Assembly (NCBI GenBank): GCA_026417295.1
Contig: JAOADN010000025.1
Span: 1 to 32,480 of the forward strand
From: Paracoccaceae bacterium
GTDB lineage: Bacteria; Pseudomonadota; Alphaproteobacteria; Rhodobacterales; Rhodobacteraceae
Length of the DNA stretch: 32,480 nucleotides
Direction: 5' to 3'
Each line of letters begins with the position of its first letter. Position 1 is the first letter of the stretch. Below the pieces are notes generated by a model that was not told the DNA's origin, did no database searches, and saw only the letters and a list, made by a program, of their open reading frames with translations. This document shows, one piece after another, positions 1-7,122 of this stretch. The translations under genes and the position numbers were made by a program.

Positions 1-358
1 CGCCTGACGCGGTTGCGGGCCGAGGGCGCGGGATGCGGCGGCCTTGGGGGCATGGCATCGTCCTGTGCGGCGTCGTGGCGAAGCCTAGCCCGGCGCACCA
101 CCTGCGGAAAGCCCGCCCGGCATCTCGTCTCCTCCCGCCCCGCCGGGCGCCGGACGGGCCTGCGCAGGCCCGTCCCCCGCGCCGCTTCGAAGCGGCGCGG
201 GACGCGGTTTCGAAACCGCGTCGCCCCGCCCGCGCCAACGCCGCGCCAGGCGCGGCCCGGCTGACGCCCCGGCGCCGCCCTCTCCTGCCATGGCCAGCCC
301 TTGCCCGCGCGCAGGGGCGGGATAGCATCCACCGAGCGGCGGGCGAGCGGATACCTGC
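1..358. other. Intergenic stretch upstream of cobB, no supported gene
   Basis: I see no convincing gene here. Open frames exist only because the DNA is GC-rich, and their translations are Arg/Pro-rich with no family resemblance. The stretch holds the palindrome element described at 137-231. An upstream gene could end near position 7, but the window edge prevents a decision. Confidence 0.6.
137..231. repeat. Triple-palindrome intergenic element, copy 1
   Basis: Three perfect palindromes lie head to tail: 152-175 (24 nt, centre CTGCGCAG), 176-201 (26 nt, centre TTCGAA) and 201-222 (22 nt, centre TTTCGAAA). The whole block matches 2947-3041 at 91 of 95 positions by eye. Each palindrome could form a strong hairpin in RNA from either strand. 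It lies about 130 bp upstream of cobB. A transcript-end or attenuation role, or a mobile or structural repeat role, are all possible; the sequence does not decide. Confidence 0.85.
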
Positions 359-1057
359 ATGGACATCGTCATCCTGACCGGCGCGGGGATCTCGGCCGAA
401 AGCGGGCTCTCCACCTTCCGCGACACGGGCGGCCTCTGGGCCCGCCACGACTGGCGCGATCTGGCCACCCCGGCCGGCTTCGCCCGCGATCCCGCCGCCG
501 TCCTCGCCTTCTACAACGCCCGCCGGCAGGCCGTCCGCACGGCGCGCCCCAATGCCGCCCATGTCGCGCTCGCCCGGCTCGAGGCCGCATGGCCCGGCCG
601 CGTGCTGGTCGTCACGCAGAATGTCGACGACCTGCACGAGAAGGCCGGAACGCGGAACCTCATCCACATGCACGGCGCCCATGCAGGTGCGCTCTGCGCC
701 GCCTGCGGCCACCGCTGGCCGGCGCCCTTGGTCATGGCCCCGGCCGATCCCTGCCCGGCCTGCGCCCGGCCGGCGACCCGCCCCGACATCGTCTGGTTCG
801 GCGAGACGCCGCGCCAGTTGCCGGCGATCCATGCGGCGCTCGCGGCCTGCGACCTCTTCGTCGCCATCGGCACCTCGGGCCGCGTGCAGCCGGCCGCCGG
901 CTTCGTCCGCCGGGCCCGCACCGCCGGCGCGCGCACGCTGGAGCTGAACCTCGAACCTTCCGCGCAGGCAGCGCTCTTCGACGCGGCGCTCCAGGGCCCG
1001 GCAAGCCGCCTCGTGCCCGCCTGGGTGGAGGGGCTGCTCGGCGGCCGTGCGCCATGA
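359..1057 (+). CDS. cobB: NAD-dependent protein deacylase, sirtuin (CobB/SIRT5-like)
   Basis: Sirtuins remove acyl groups from lysines in cytoplasmic proteins, consuming NAD and releasing nicotinamide and O-acyl-ADP-ribose. The 232 residues fit the bacterial family. The N-terminus carries the NAD-binding GAGISAESG motif (8-16), followed by TQNVDDLH (86-93) and the catalytic His105 in HMHG. Two CxxC pairs (Cys113/116 and Cys132/135) form the structural zinc site. GTSGRVQPA and the later LNLEPS complete the Rossmann fold. Tyr52 and Arg55 form the YxxR pair that marks class III sirtuins, so desuccinylase or demalonylase activity is likely in addition to deacetylation. The ATG at 359 places the NAD motif at the usual distance. 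The gene converges on rpmB with about 190 bp between them. Confidence 0.93.
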   Translation: MDIVILTGAGISAESGLSTFRDTGGLWARHDWRDLATPAGFARDPAAVLAFYNARRQAVRTARPNAAHVALARLEAAWPGRVLVVTQNVDDLHEKAGTRNLIHMHGAHAGALCAACGHRWPAPLVMAPADPCPACARPATRPDIVWFGETPRQLPAIHAALAACDLFVAIGTSGRVQPAAGFVRRARTAGARTLELNLEPSAQAALFDAALQGPASRLVPAWVEGLLGGRAP

Positions 1058-1245
1058 CGGCCGGCCCGGTGCCGGGTCCGCCGCCCCGCCGGCCGCCGGA
1101 AAGGGGGGGACGGCGCGCCCGCAGGGCAGCCCCGATGCCGGGCCGCCTCAAGGCAGCGGGCCCGGGACACGCCATCGCGCATCGCCGGGCCCGCCCTGCC
1201 GCTGCCGGGGCCTCCCCTCCCCGGGCGGCCCGATCCGTCCTGCCG

Positions 1246-1533
1246 TCAGGCCGCCGCGGCGGCCCTGGCGATATCCTTCTTGATCTTCAGCGCGCGCGGC
1301 GACAGGTCGGCGTCGTCGGCCTTCGCCAGGAAGGCGTCCAGCCCGCCGCGGTGATCGACCGAGCGGATCGCCGCCGCCGAGACGCGCAGCGAGAAGGCCT
1401 TGCCCAGGACCTCCGACATCAGCGTCACCTCGTTGAGGTTCGGCAGGAAGCGGCGCCGGGTCTTGTTGTTGGCGTGGCTGACCCTGTTGCCCGACATCGG
1501 GCCCTTGCCGGTAAGTTCGCAGACGCGCGACAT
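1246..1533 (-). CDS. rpmB: 50S ribosomal protein bL28
   Basis: bL28 is a small basic protein of the large ribosomal subunit. The 95-residue product starts [16 protein letters not shown] and continues with [16 protein letters not shown], the hallmark of the family. The C-terminal part ([16 protein letters not shown]) is the version seen in alphaproteobacteria. The start follows an AAGGACC-like ribosome site. The gene stands alone between the convergent cobB and downstream meaB, which is on the same strand. The Ala-rich C-terminal tail is not conserved. Confidence 0.96.
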   Translation of the reverse strand: MSRVCELTGKGPMSGNRVSHANNKTRRRFLPNLNEVTLMSEVLGKAFSLRVSAAAIRSVDHRGGLDAFLAKADDADLSPRALKIKKDIARAAAAA

Positions 1534-1651
1534 CGCTTCGGTCCTTCGTGGTGCCGGGCACCGGCGCGGCGCCCCGTCATGGTTGCCGGGGGCGCGGCGG
1601 ATGCGCCCCCCGTATTCAGACCGGTGCCTCTAAGGGCATCGGCGGGAGTCG

Positions 1652-2665
1652 TCAAGCAGGAAGTCCGCGGCCGGCCGGCCCCTCCGGCGCCAGGGCCGCC
1701 AGCGCTGCGGCCGCCGCCCGCACCGGCGCGATGCGCCCCGCCGCGACCTCCTGCGCCAGCCGTTCCGTCGCCCGGGAGAGCACCGCCCCGGTGTCGAGCC
1801 GCGCCAGCAGGCGGCGGCGCAGCTCGTCCTCGAACCAGGCCACGGCCTGCGCGGCGCGGCGCGCGGCGAAGGCGCCCGAGGCCCGGCGCGCCGCGACCAG
1901 CTCGCCCACCGCCGCCCAGGCCTCGGCCACGCCCGTGCCGGCCAGCGCCGAGACCGCCATCGCCCGCGGCCAGCCCTCCGGATCGCCAGGCCGCGGGCGC
2001 AGCAGGCGCAGCGCCCCGGCATGTTCGGCCAGCGTCCGCAGGGCCGCCGGCCGCAGCTCGCCATCCGCCTTGTTGACGAGCAGCAGGTCGGCCAGTTCCA
2101 TGATCCCGCGCTTGACGCCCTGCAACTCGTCGCCCCCCGCCGGCGCGACGAGCAGCACGAAGACATCCGTCATCCCGGCCACGGCCGTCTCCGACTGGCC
2201 GACCCCGACCGTCTCGACGAGGATCACGTCGAATCCCGCGCCCTCGCAGAGCGCCGCCACCTCGCGCGACCGCCGCGCCACCCCGCCCGGCTCGGCCTGC
2301 GCGGGCGAGGGGCGGATGAAGGCCCGCGCCTCGCGCGCAAGCCGCGGCATCCGCGTCTTGTCGCCGAGGATCGATCCGCCCGACCGCGCCGAGGAGGGAT
2401 CGACCGCCAGCACGGCGACGCCCAGTCCCTGCCCGGTCAGCAGCAGGCCCAGCGCCTCGGTGAAGGTCGACTTGCCGACGCCGGGGCTGCCCGTCAGGCC
2501 GATGCGCAGCGCCTGCCGCACCGGCAGCGCCGCAAGCAGCGCCTCGGCGGCCTCGCGATGGTCGGCCCGGGTGCTCTCGACCAGGGTGATCGCGCGCGAG
2601 AGGGCCCGGCGGTCCCCGGCGGCGACGCGGGCGGCAAGATCGGCGGGGTCGGGCGCGTCGGGCAT
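1652..2665 (-). CDS. meaB: Methylmalonyl-CoA mutase-associated GTPase MeaB (ArgK family)
   Basis: MeaB is a G3E-family P-loop GTPase that gates cobalamin loading into methylmalonyl-CoA mutase and protects the enzyme from inactivation. The 337 residues include Walker A GSPGVGKS (59-66), the family block [18 protein letters not shown] (89-106), [10 protein letters not shown] (150-159), [15 protein letters not shown] (179-193) and the guanine motif NKAD (198-201). The start chosen is the ATG at 2665, where similarity begins; the frame stays open upstream but reads through palindromic intergenic DNA. No mutase gene is in the window, so MeaB is separated from its usual partner here. This separation is not rare in the order. 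Confidence 0.93.
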   Translation of the reverse strand: MPDAPDPADLAARVAAGDRRALSRAITLVESTRADHREAAEALLAALPVRQALRIGLTGSPGVGKSTFTEALGLLLTGQGLGVAVLAVDPSSARSGGSILGDKTRMPRLAREARAFIRPSPAQAEPGGVARRSREVAALCEGAGFDVILVETVGVGQSETAVAGMTDVFVLLVAPAGGDELQGVKRGIMELADLLLVNKADGELRPAALRTLAEHAGALRLLRPRPGDPEGWPRAMAVSALAGTGVAEAWAAVGELVAARRASGAFAARRAAQAVAWFEDELRRRLLARLDTGAVLSRATERLAQEVAAGRIAPVRAAAAALAALAPEGPAGRGLPA

Positions 2666-2946
2666 CGGGGTCCTTGCGGCGTGCGGCCGAGTAGTGCCCG
2701 CCCCGGCGCGCCCTGTCCAGCACCCCGGAAAGACGGACGGCGCACAGGCGCAGCGGCAGCCCTCTCCCGGCCTCCCCGCCGCCGCACGGGTGGGGGCGGC
2801 CGCGCCCCGCAGGGCGGCGCCCGTACGCCGCAGGCCGCCCCAATCGCCCCTTCGTCCCGCGCGGCCCCCGCCCCGCCGCGGGCCGACCCCCGCCCCAAGG
2901 CCCGGACAGCCCCCTTCGGCGCACGCCTCCCCGCGCCGCCCGGCCT

Positions 2947-3041
2947 GCCCCGCCGGGCGCCGTACGGGCCTGCGCAGGCCCGTCCCCCACGCCGCTTCGA
3001 AGCGGCGTGCGACGCGGTTTCGAAACCGCGTCGCCCCGCCC
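2947..3041. repeat. Triple-palindrome intergenic element, copy 2
   Basis: Same orientation and order as copy 1 at 137-231. The palindromes are 2964-2983, 2988-3009 (centre TTCGAA) and 3010-3033 (centre TTTCGAAA). It differs from copy 1 at four positions. Two of these (G179 to A2989 and C198 to T3008) are paired, so the middle palindrome stays perfect. The two copies form direct repeats about 2.8 kb apart flanking cobB, rpmB and meaB. Confidence 0.85.
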
Positions 3042-3069
3042 CCCCTGCCGCCCGGCGCGGCCAGCGGCA

Positions 3070-3090
3070 CGGGGCCGCTTCACGGCCCCG
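3070..3090. other. Hairpin in the hrpB leader
   Basis: CGGGGCCG at 3070-3077 pairs with CGGCCCCG at 3083-3090 around a CTTCA loop, ending 23 nt before the hrpB start codon. It could affect hrpB translation or be a decayed member of the nearby palindrome family. There is no T tract after it. Confidence 0.45.
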
Positions 3091-3113
3091 CAAAAGGCGG
3101 CGATAAGGCCCGC

Positions 3114-5720
3114 ATGACCGAGGATGCCCTTCCCGTGGACGCCGTGCTCGGCGCCCTGCGCGACGCGCTGTCGGGCGCGGGCTGCGCCGTCCTCGTCGCG
3201 CCGCCCGGCGCGGGCAAGACGACGCGGGTGCCGCTCGCCCTGCTGCCCGACACGCCCGGCCGCATCCTGATGCTCGAGCCGCGCCGCCTCGCCGCCCGCG
3301 CCGCCGCCGAGCGGATGGCCGCAACCCTGGGCGAGACGGTCGGCCGGACCGTCGGCTACCGCATCCGGGGCGAGGCCAGGGTCTCCTCCGCCACCCGCAT
3401 CGAGGTCCTGACCGAGGGGATCCTGACGCGGATGATCCAGTCCGATCCGGCGCTGCCCGGGGTCGGCACGCTGGTCTTCGACGAATTCCACGAACGGTCC
3501 CTGCATGCCGATCTCGGGCTGGCCCTGGCGCTCGAGGCGCGCGCGGCGCTGCGGCCCGACCTGCGGCTCCTCGTCATGTCGGCGACGCTCGACGCCCTGC
3601 CCGTCGCGCGGCTGATGGGGGATGCGCCGGTCCTGCGGTCCGAGGGCCGCGCCTTCGCCGTACGCACCGAATGGCTGGCCCGGCCGCCCGCCGCCGGAAC
3701 CCCGCTCGAGACGGCGGTGGCCGATCTCGTCCTGCGGGGGGCCGCCGAAAGCCCGGGCGGCATCCTCGTCTTCCTGCCCGGCGAGGCCGAGATCCGGCGC
3801 TGCGCTGCGGTCCTGCGCCACCGGCTGCCCGCCGACTGCGACATCCTGCCGCTCTACGGGATGCTCGCCCCCGCCGGCCAGCGCGCCGCGCTCGCCCCCG
3901 CCGCGCCCGGCCGGCGCAAGGTCGTGCTGGCCACCGCGATCGCCGAGACCTCGCTCACGCTGCCGGACATCCGGGTCGTCGTCGACAGCGGCCTGTCGCG
4001 CCAGGCGCGCTTCGACCCGTCCTCGGGGATGAGCCGCCTCGTCACCCGGCGCGTCACCCGGGCCGAGGCCGACCAGCGCCGCGGCCGCGCCGGCCGGGTC
4101 GCCGAGGGCCTCTGCCTGCGGCTCTGGACGCGGGGCGAGGAGGGCGCGCTCGCCGCCTTCCCCGACCCCGAGATCGCCAGCACCGACCTCGCGGGCCTCG
4201 CCCTCGAACTGGCGCTCTGGGGCTCCGCCGGGGGCCTCGCCTTCCTGACGCCGCCGCCGGCCCCGGCGCTGGCCGAGGCGCGGGCCCTCCTGCGCGATCT
4301 CGGGGCGCTCGATGCCGGGGACAGGATCACCGGGCACGGGCGCCGCCTCGCCCTCCTGCCGGTGCATCCGCGCCTTGCGCACATGCTGGTCCATGCCGGG
4401 CCGCGGGCGGCGCCGCTGGCCGCGCTCCTGCAGGGCCGCGATCCCCTGCGCGGGGCGGGCAGCGATCTCGCCCTCAGGCTGCGCGCGCTCGAGGATCCGG
4501 CAGCGGCGGGGGCCGATGCCGCCGCGGCGGCCGCCATCCGGGCCGAGGCGGCGCGCCTCGCCCGGCTTGCCGGGGCAGAAGGCGGTGCCGGTGCGGGCGC
4601 GGGCACGGGCGCGGGCACAGGCACGGGCGCGGGCGCGGGCGGGGGCGGGGGCGGCGGCGCCGGGGGCAACGTCGAGGGCAGCACCGGTGGCAGCACCGGC
4701 GGCAGCACCGGTGGCAGAACCGGCGGCAGCACCGGCGGCAGCGCCGGCACCGGCCCCGCACCCGCCCCGGGCCTCGCCGCAATGGCCGCCCTCGCCTATC
4801 CCGACCGCATCGGCATGCGGCGGCCCGGCGGGGCGGGGCGCTTCCTGCTCTCGGGCGGCAAGGGCGCGGCCGTCGATCCCGCCGACCCGCTCGCGGCGGC
4901 CGACTTCCTCGTCGCGACCGATCTCGACGGCGACCCGCGCGAGGCCCGCATCCGGGTCGGCATCGCCATCGCCGAGGCCGAGCTGCGCCGGCTCTTCGCC
5001 GACCGCATCCGGCGGACCGACGTCGTCGAATGGTCCCCGCGCGAGGGCCGGGTCGCGGCCCGGCGGCAGGAGCGGCTGATGGCGCTCGTCCTATCGGAGG
5101 GCCCGCTCGAGCGGCCCGACCCCGACGCCGTGGCGCGGGCGGCGCTCGAGGGGCTGCGTGCGCTCGGCCTGCCCTGGTCCGAACCCGCCCGGCGCCTTGC
5201 TGCCCGCGTGGCGCTTCTGCGGGCCGAGGGCGCTGGCCTGCCCGACTGTTCGGAGGCGGCGCTGCTGGCCGATCAGGACTGGCTTCTGCCCTTCCTCGGC
5301 GGCAGGCGCAGCGAGGCGGAGCTCAGGGCGCTCGACCTGACCGAGGCGCTGAAGGCGCGGCTTGGCTGGGAGGGGATGGCGCTGGTCGACCGCCTCGCGC
5401 CTGCCACGTTCGAGACGCCGCTCGGCCGGCGGGTGCCGATCGACTACGAGGGCGGGCAGCCGGCGATCGCGGTGCGCCTGCAGGAGATGTTCGGGGTGAC
5501 GGCGCACCCCGCGGTCGGGCCGAGGGCGATGCCGGTCAGGATCACGCTCCTGTCGCCGGCCCAGCGCCCGGTCGCGGTCACGACCGACCTGCCGGGGTTC
5601 TGGCGGGGAGGCTATTCCGAGGTCAGGAAGGACATGCGCGGGCAGTATCCCCGCCATCCCTGGCCGGAGGACCCGGCAGCGGCCACGCCGACGCTCAGGG
5701 CGAAGCCGCGCGGCAGCTGA
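3114..5720 (+). CDS. hrpB: ATP-dependent RNA helicase HrpB (DEAH family) with low-complexity insert
   Basis: HrpB is a DEAH/RHA-type helicase of unclear cellular role. The 868-residue product shows Walker A APPGAGKT (29-36), the Walker B variant DEFH (123-126), MSAT (155-158) and motif VI QRRGRAGR (from about 321), then an HA2-like region. It ends in the HrpB_C domain with VAVTTDLPGF and YPRHPWPEDP near the C-terminus. It is about 50-60 residues longer than I expect. The excess is a Gly-rich segment at about 487-545, ending in six GSTG-type units, placed just before the conserved ALAYPDRIG motif. The ATG at 3114 is where similarity begins; the frame is open far upstream without homology. A second, broken copy of its 3' end lies at 6766-7046. 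Confidence 0.93.
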   Translation: MTEDALPVDAVLGALRDALSGAGCAVLVAPPGAGKTTRVPLALLPDTPGRILMLEPRRLAARAAAERMAATLGETVGRTVGYRIRGEARVSSATRIEVLTEGILTRMIQSDPALPGVGTLVFDEFHERSLHADLGLALALEARAALRPDLRLLVMSATLDALPVARLMGDAPVLRSEGRAFAVRTEWLARPPAAGTPLETAVADLVLRGAAESPGGILVFLPGEAEIRRCAAVLRHRLPADCDILPLYGMLAPAGQRAALAPAAPGRRKVVLATAIAETSLTLPDIRVVVDSGLSRQARFDPSSGMSRLVTRRVTRAEADQRRGRAGRVAEGLCLRLWTRGEEGALAAFPDPEIASTDLAGLALELALWGSAGGLAFLTPPPAPALAEARALLRDLGALDAGDRITGHGRRLALLPVHPRLAHMLVHAGPRAAPLAALLQGRDPLRGAGSDLALRLRALEDPAAAGADAAAAAAIRAEAARLARLAGAEGGAGAGAGTGAGTGTGAGAGGGGGGGAGGNVEGSTGGSTGGSTGGRTGGSTGGSAGTGPAPAPGLAAMAALAYPDRIGMRRPGGAGRFLLSGGKGAAVDPADPLAAADFLVATDLDGDPREARIRVGIAIAEAELRRLFADRIRRTDVVEWSPREGRVAARRQERLMALVLSEGPLERPDPDAVARAALEGLRALGLPWSEPARRLAARVALLRAEGAGLPDCSEAALLADQDWLLPFLGGRRSEAELRALDLTEALKARLGWEGMALVDRLAPATFETPLGRRVPIDYEGGQPAIAVRLQEMFGVTAHPAVGPRAMPVRITLLSPAQRPVAVTTDLPGFWRGGYSEVRKDMRGQYPRHPWPEDPAAATPTLRAKPRGS
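4591..4676 (+). repeat. GGGCGC-type hexamer-like tract inside hrpB
   Basis: A run of imperfect 6-bp units (GGGCGC, GGGCAC, GGGGGC) encodes alternating Gly-Ala/Gly-Thr and then poly-Gly. It joins directly to the 12-bp array at 4677-4748. It is in frame and adds a probably disordered linker to HrpB. Confidence 0.75.
4677..4748 (+). repeat. Six 12-bp tandem repeats inside hrpB encoding GSTG units
   Basis: Six consecutive 12-bp units related to GGCAGCACCGGT begin exactly at 4677 and are in frame. They encode GSTG, GSTG, GSTG, GRTG, GSTG and GSAG (residues 522-545). Most differences are third-position T/C changes or single substitutions, so the array looks like a recent slippage expansion. Confidence 0.9.
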
Positions 5721-5842
5721 CCGCGGGGCCGGGGCGCGGGCCAGGAATCCTGCCCCTATGCGAATCCCCGGCACAGGTGCAGGATCGCCGCCCAGCAACC
5801 GCCGGCGCGCCGCCCGGCCGCGCCAGAGGGGGGGATCGGGTC

Positions 5843-6478
5843 GTGGGACTGGATGTCATCGGGTCTGGCTTTGGCCGGACCGGAACGCGCTCGCTCAAGG
5901 AGGCGCTCGAGACCCTGGGCTTCGGGCCCTGCCACCACATGGAGGAGGTGTTCGCGAACCCCGCCCAGGTGCCGCTCTGGGCCTCGGCCGTGGCGGGCGG
6001 GGCGGTGGACTGGTCCAGGCTCTACGCCGGCTACCGGTCGCAGGTGGACTGGCCCGGCGCGCATTTCTGGCGCGAGGCCGCAGAGGCCTTTCCCGAGGCG
6101 AAGGTCGTGCACAGCGTGCGGCCGGACGACAGCTGGTGGTCGAGCTTCTCGGTCACCATCGGCAAGCTGCTGAAGCACTACAGGTCGATCCCGCTTCCGC
6201 CCCATGTCCGCGAGATGCTCGACGCGATGGACGATGCCGTGGGCGTGCAGACCTTCGCCGGGCGCTACCACGACCGCGACGATGCCCTTGCCGCAAGCCA
6301 CCGCCGGACCGCAGAGGTGCGCGCCGCGATCGCGCCCGAGCGGCTTCTGGTCTTCGACGTGGCCGAGGGATGGGAGCCGCTCTGCGCCTTCCTCGGGGTT
6401 CCGGTGCCCGACGCGCCCTTCCCGCACCGCAACGACCGCACGGAATTCTGGGCCAACCTCGGCGGCGAGCCGGACTGA
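5843..6478 (+). CDS. Sulfotransferase-like P-loop protein (Sulfotransfer_4 type)
   Basis: The 211-residue product begins with IGSGFGRTGTRSLKEAL, a phosphosulfate-binding loop typical of the Sulfotransfer_4 group, followed by GPCHHMEEV. The middle has HSVRPDDSWWSSF, corresponding to the second PAPS-binding region (R-x6-W-type), and the C-terminus has the usual FPHRND segment. Such proteins are annotated as sulfotransferases acting on small molecules or glycans, but the substrate cannot be inferred. I chose the GTG at 5843 because an AGAGGGGGGG ribosome site lies 7-16 nt before it and similarity starts at once. Its 3' end faces a GC palindrome and a broken nusB end. It occupies the same position between hrpB and nusB sequences that the BNR gene occupies 1.3 kb further on. 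Confidence 0.85.
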   Translation: MGLDVIGSGFGRTGTRSLKEALETLGFGPCHHMEEVFANPAQVPLWASAVAGGAVDWSRLYAGYRSQVDWPGAHFWREAAEAFPEAKVVHSVRPDDSWWSSFSVTIGKLLKHYRSIPLPPHVREMLDAMDDAVGVQTFAGRYHDRDDALAASHRRTAEVRAAIAPERLLVFDVAEGWEPLCAFLGVPVPDAPFPHRNDRTEFWANLGGEPD

Positions 6479-6493
6479 GGCACGGCGCGGGCA

Positions 6494-6513
6494 GCGGCCG
6501 CGCGCGCGGCCGC
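6494..6513. terminator. GC palindrome with CCGCGCGCGCGG core, probable bidirectional terminator
   Basis: A perfect 20-nt palindrome 16 bp after the sulfotransferase stop, with no T tract. It shares its 12-nt core with palindromes at 8301-8347 and 29369-29388. With the flanking C run it appears to be a copy of the palindrome after intact nusB. Arm bases differ in a paired way (GCGG/CCGC here, GCGA/TCGC there). Confidence 0.65.
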
Positions 6514-6528
6514 CCCCCGGGCCTCGGC

Positions 6529-6662
6529 CGAAGGCGTCGGGATGCACCTCGCGTGCCATGCGGTCGAGGACGGCCTTGACGAAGCCCGCCTCGCGGCCCC
6601 CGGGGAAGGCCGCCTTCGCGCCTTCGACGAATTCCGGGTCACGGCGCGGGGCGGTGTTTCGC
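6529..6662 (-). pseudogene. Broken duplicate of the nusB 3' end
   Basis: Read on the minus strand, this gives EFVEGAKAAFPGGREAGF and then VKAVLDRMAREVHPDAFG. It matches residues 124-159 of the intact NusB encoded at 8356-8835 with seven substitutions; about 85% of nucleotides agree over the 110 nt I aligned. The original stop is changed to CGA, and about one nucleotide is missing near the left end of the match, which shifts the frame after the PPRAV codons. The first 115 or so codons are absent. It joins directly to the ribH remnant at 6679-6765, so the nusB start and most of its body were deleted. It cannot encode a functional antitermination factor. Confidence 0.88.
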
Positions 6663-6678
6663 CGGCCTGCATCCCGGC

Positions 6679-6765
6679 GCCCGCGGGGCGGAGGCCCATG
6701 CCCTTGCTCCGGCGTGCCCAGCCGCGCTGCAGCGCCACCAGATGCAGGGCCGCCGCGGCCGCGCC
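6679..6765 (-). pseudogene. Duplicate of the ribH 3' end (87 nt)
   Basis: This 87-nt block equals 8844-8930 at the end of intact ribH except at two positions (6693 and 6715). It encodes AAAAALHLVALQRGWARRSK and GMG.RPAG on the minus strand. Its right edge at 6765/6766 joins abruptly to hrpB-derived sequence on the opposite strand. Past its left edge similarity to ribH falls off, just before the stop codon, and nusB-like sequence follows. At 85/87 it is far less diverged than the adjoining remnants. Confidence 0.92.
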
Positions 6766-7089
6766 GTGCCCATCGACCATTCCGGCGACCTGCCCGCCGT
6801 CGCCGTCCGCCTGCAGGAAGTGTTCGGCCTTGACCGCCATCCCTGCATCGGCCCGGGGCGGGTTCCCCTGCGCCTCACGCTCCTGTCGCCCGCCGACCGG
6901 CCGGTGGCGGTGACGACCGACCTGCCGGGCTTCCCGGCGGGCGGCTGCGGCGAGGTGCGCCGGGCCATGCGCGGCCGCTATCCCCGCCACCCCTGGCCCG
7001 AGGACCCGGCAGCGGCCAGGCCGACACGGAGCGCGAAACCGCGCCGATGGGCTGGCCGGGGGGTGGGCGGCAGGCCCGGAGGCTGCTAG
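6742..7089 (+). CDS. Chimeric 115-codon open frame carrying an orphan HrpB C-terminal segment, probably not functional
   Basis: An ATG at 6742, supplied by the reverse strand of the ribH remnant, is in frame with the hrpB remnant, giving an uninterrupted frame of 115 codons. Residues 9 to about 101 resemble the HrpB_C end, from VPID to AKPR. I see no good ribosome site before the ATG. The frame may simply have escaped stop codons in GC-rich DNA. Expression would be needed to call it a gene. Confidence 0.25.
   Translation: MQGRRGRAVPIDHSGDLPAVAVRLQEVFGLDRHPCIGPGRVPLRLTLLSPADRPVAVTTDLPGFPAGGCGEVRRAMRGRYPRHPWPEDPAAARPTRSAKPRRWAGRGVGGRPGGC
6766..7046 (+). pseudogene. Broken duplicate of the hrpB 3' end
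   Basis: The frame reads VPIDHSGDLPAVAVRLQE, TLLSPADRPVAVTTDLPGF and RYPRHPWPEDPAA. It aligns without gaps to the last 93 or so residues of intact HrpB (from 5433), with about 27 differences, or roughly 70% identity. Many substitutions are conservative and the frame is intact. This suggests that the sequence evolved as a working HrpB end in another lineage before being cut. The original stop is lost and the frame runs on to a TAG at 7087-7089. The helicase domains are absent. Confidence 0.88.
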
Positions 7090-7122
7090 GCTCGACCGCG
7101 CGCGAACAGGGAGGGGCGGGCG

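Larger units (their letters stand above)
2666..3113. other. 448-bp divergent intergenic region between meaB and hrpB
   Basis: This region holds the start signals of the divergent meaB and hrpB genes. It also contains the second triple-palindrome element (2947-3041) and a hairpin just before hrpB. I see no credible gene; the Arg/Pro-rich open frames look like GC-bias artefacts. No clear -35/-10 pair could be picked out by eye. Confidence 0.6.

Noticed and set aside
137-231. CRISPR array or transposon ends
   Set aside because: The repeats are directly adjoining palindromes without spacers of uniform length. No transposase or cas gene is in the window.
13-377. Short overlapping open frames upstream of cobB
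   Set aside because: They read through the palindrome element, are Arg/Pro-rich and lack a ribosome site and family similarity.
1425-4394. Minus-strand open frame of almost 1000 codons across meaB and hrpB
   Set aside because: It runs out of frame through meaB and antisense to hrpB, with Arg/Gly/Pro-rich translation and no domain. Such long shadows are expected in DNA of this GC content.
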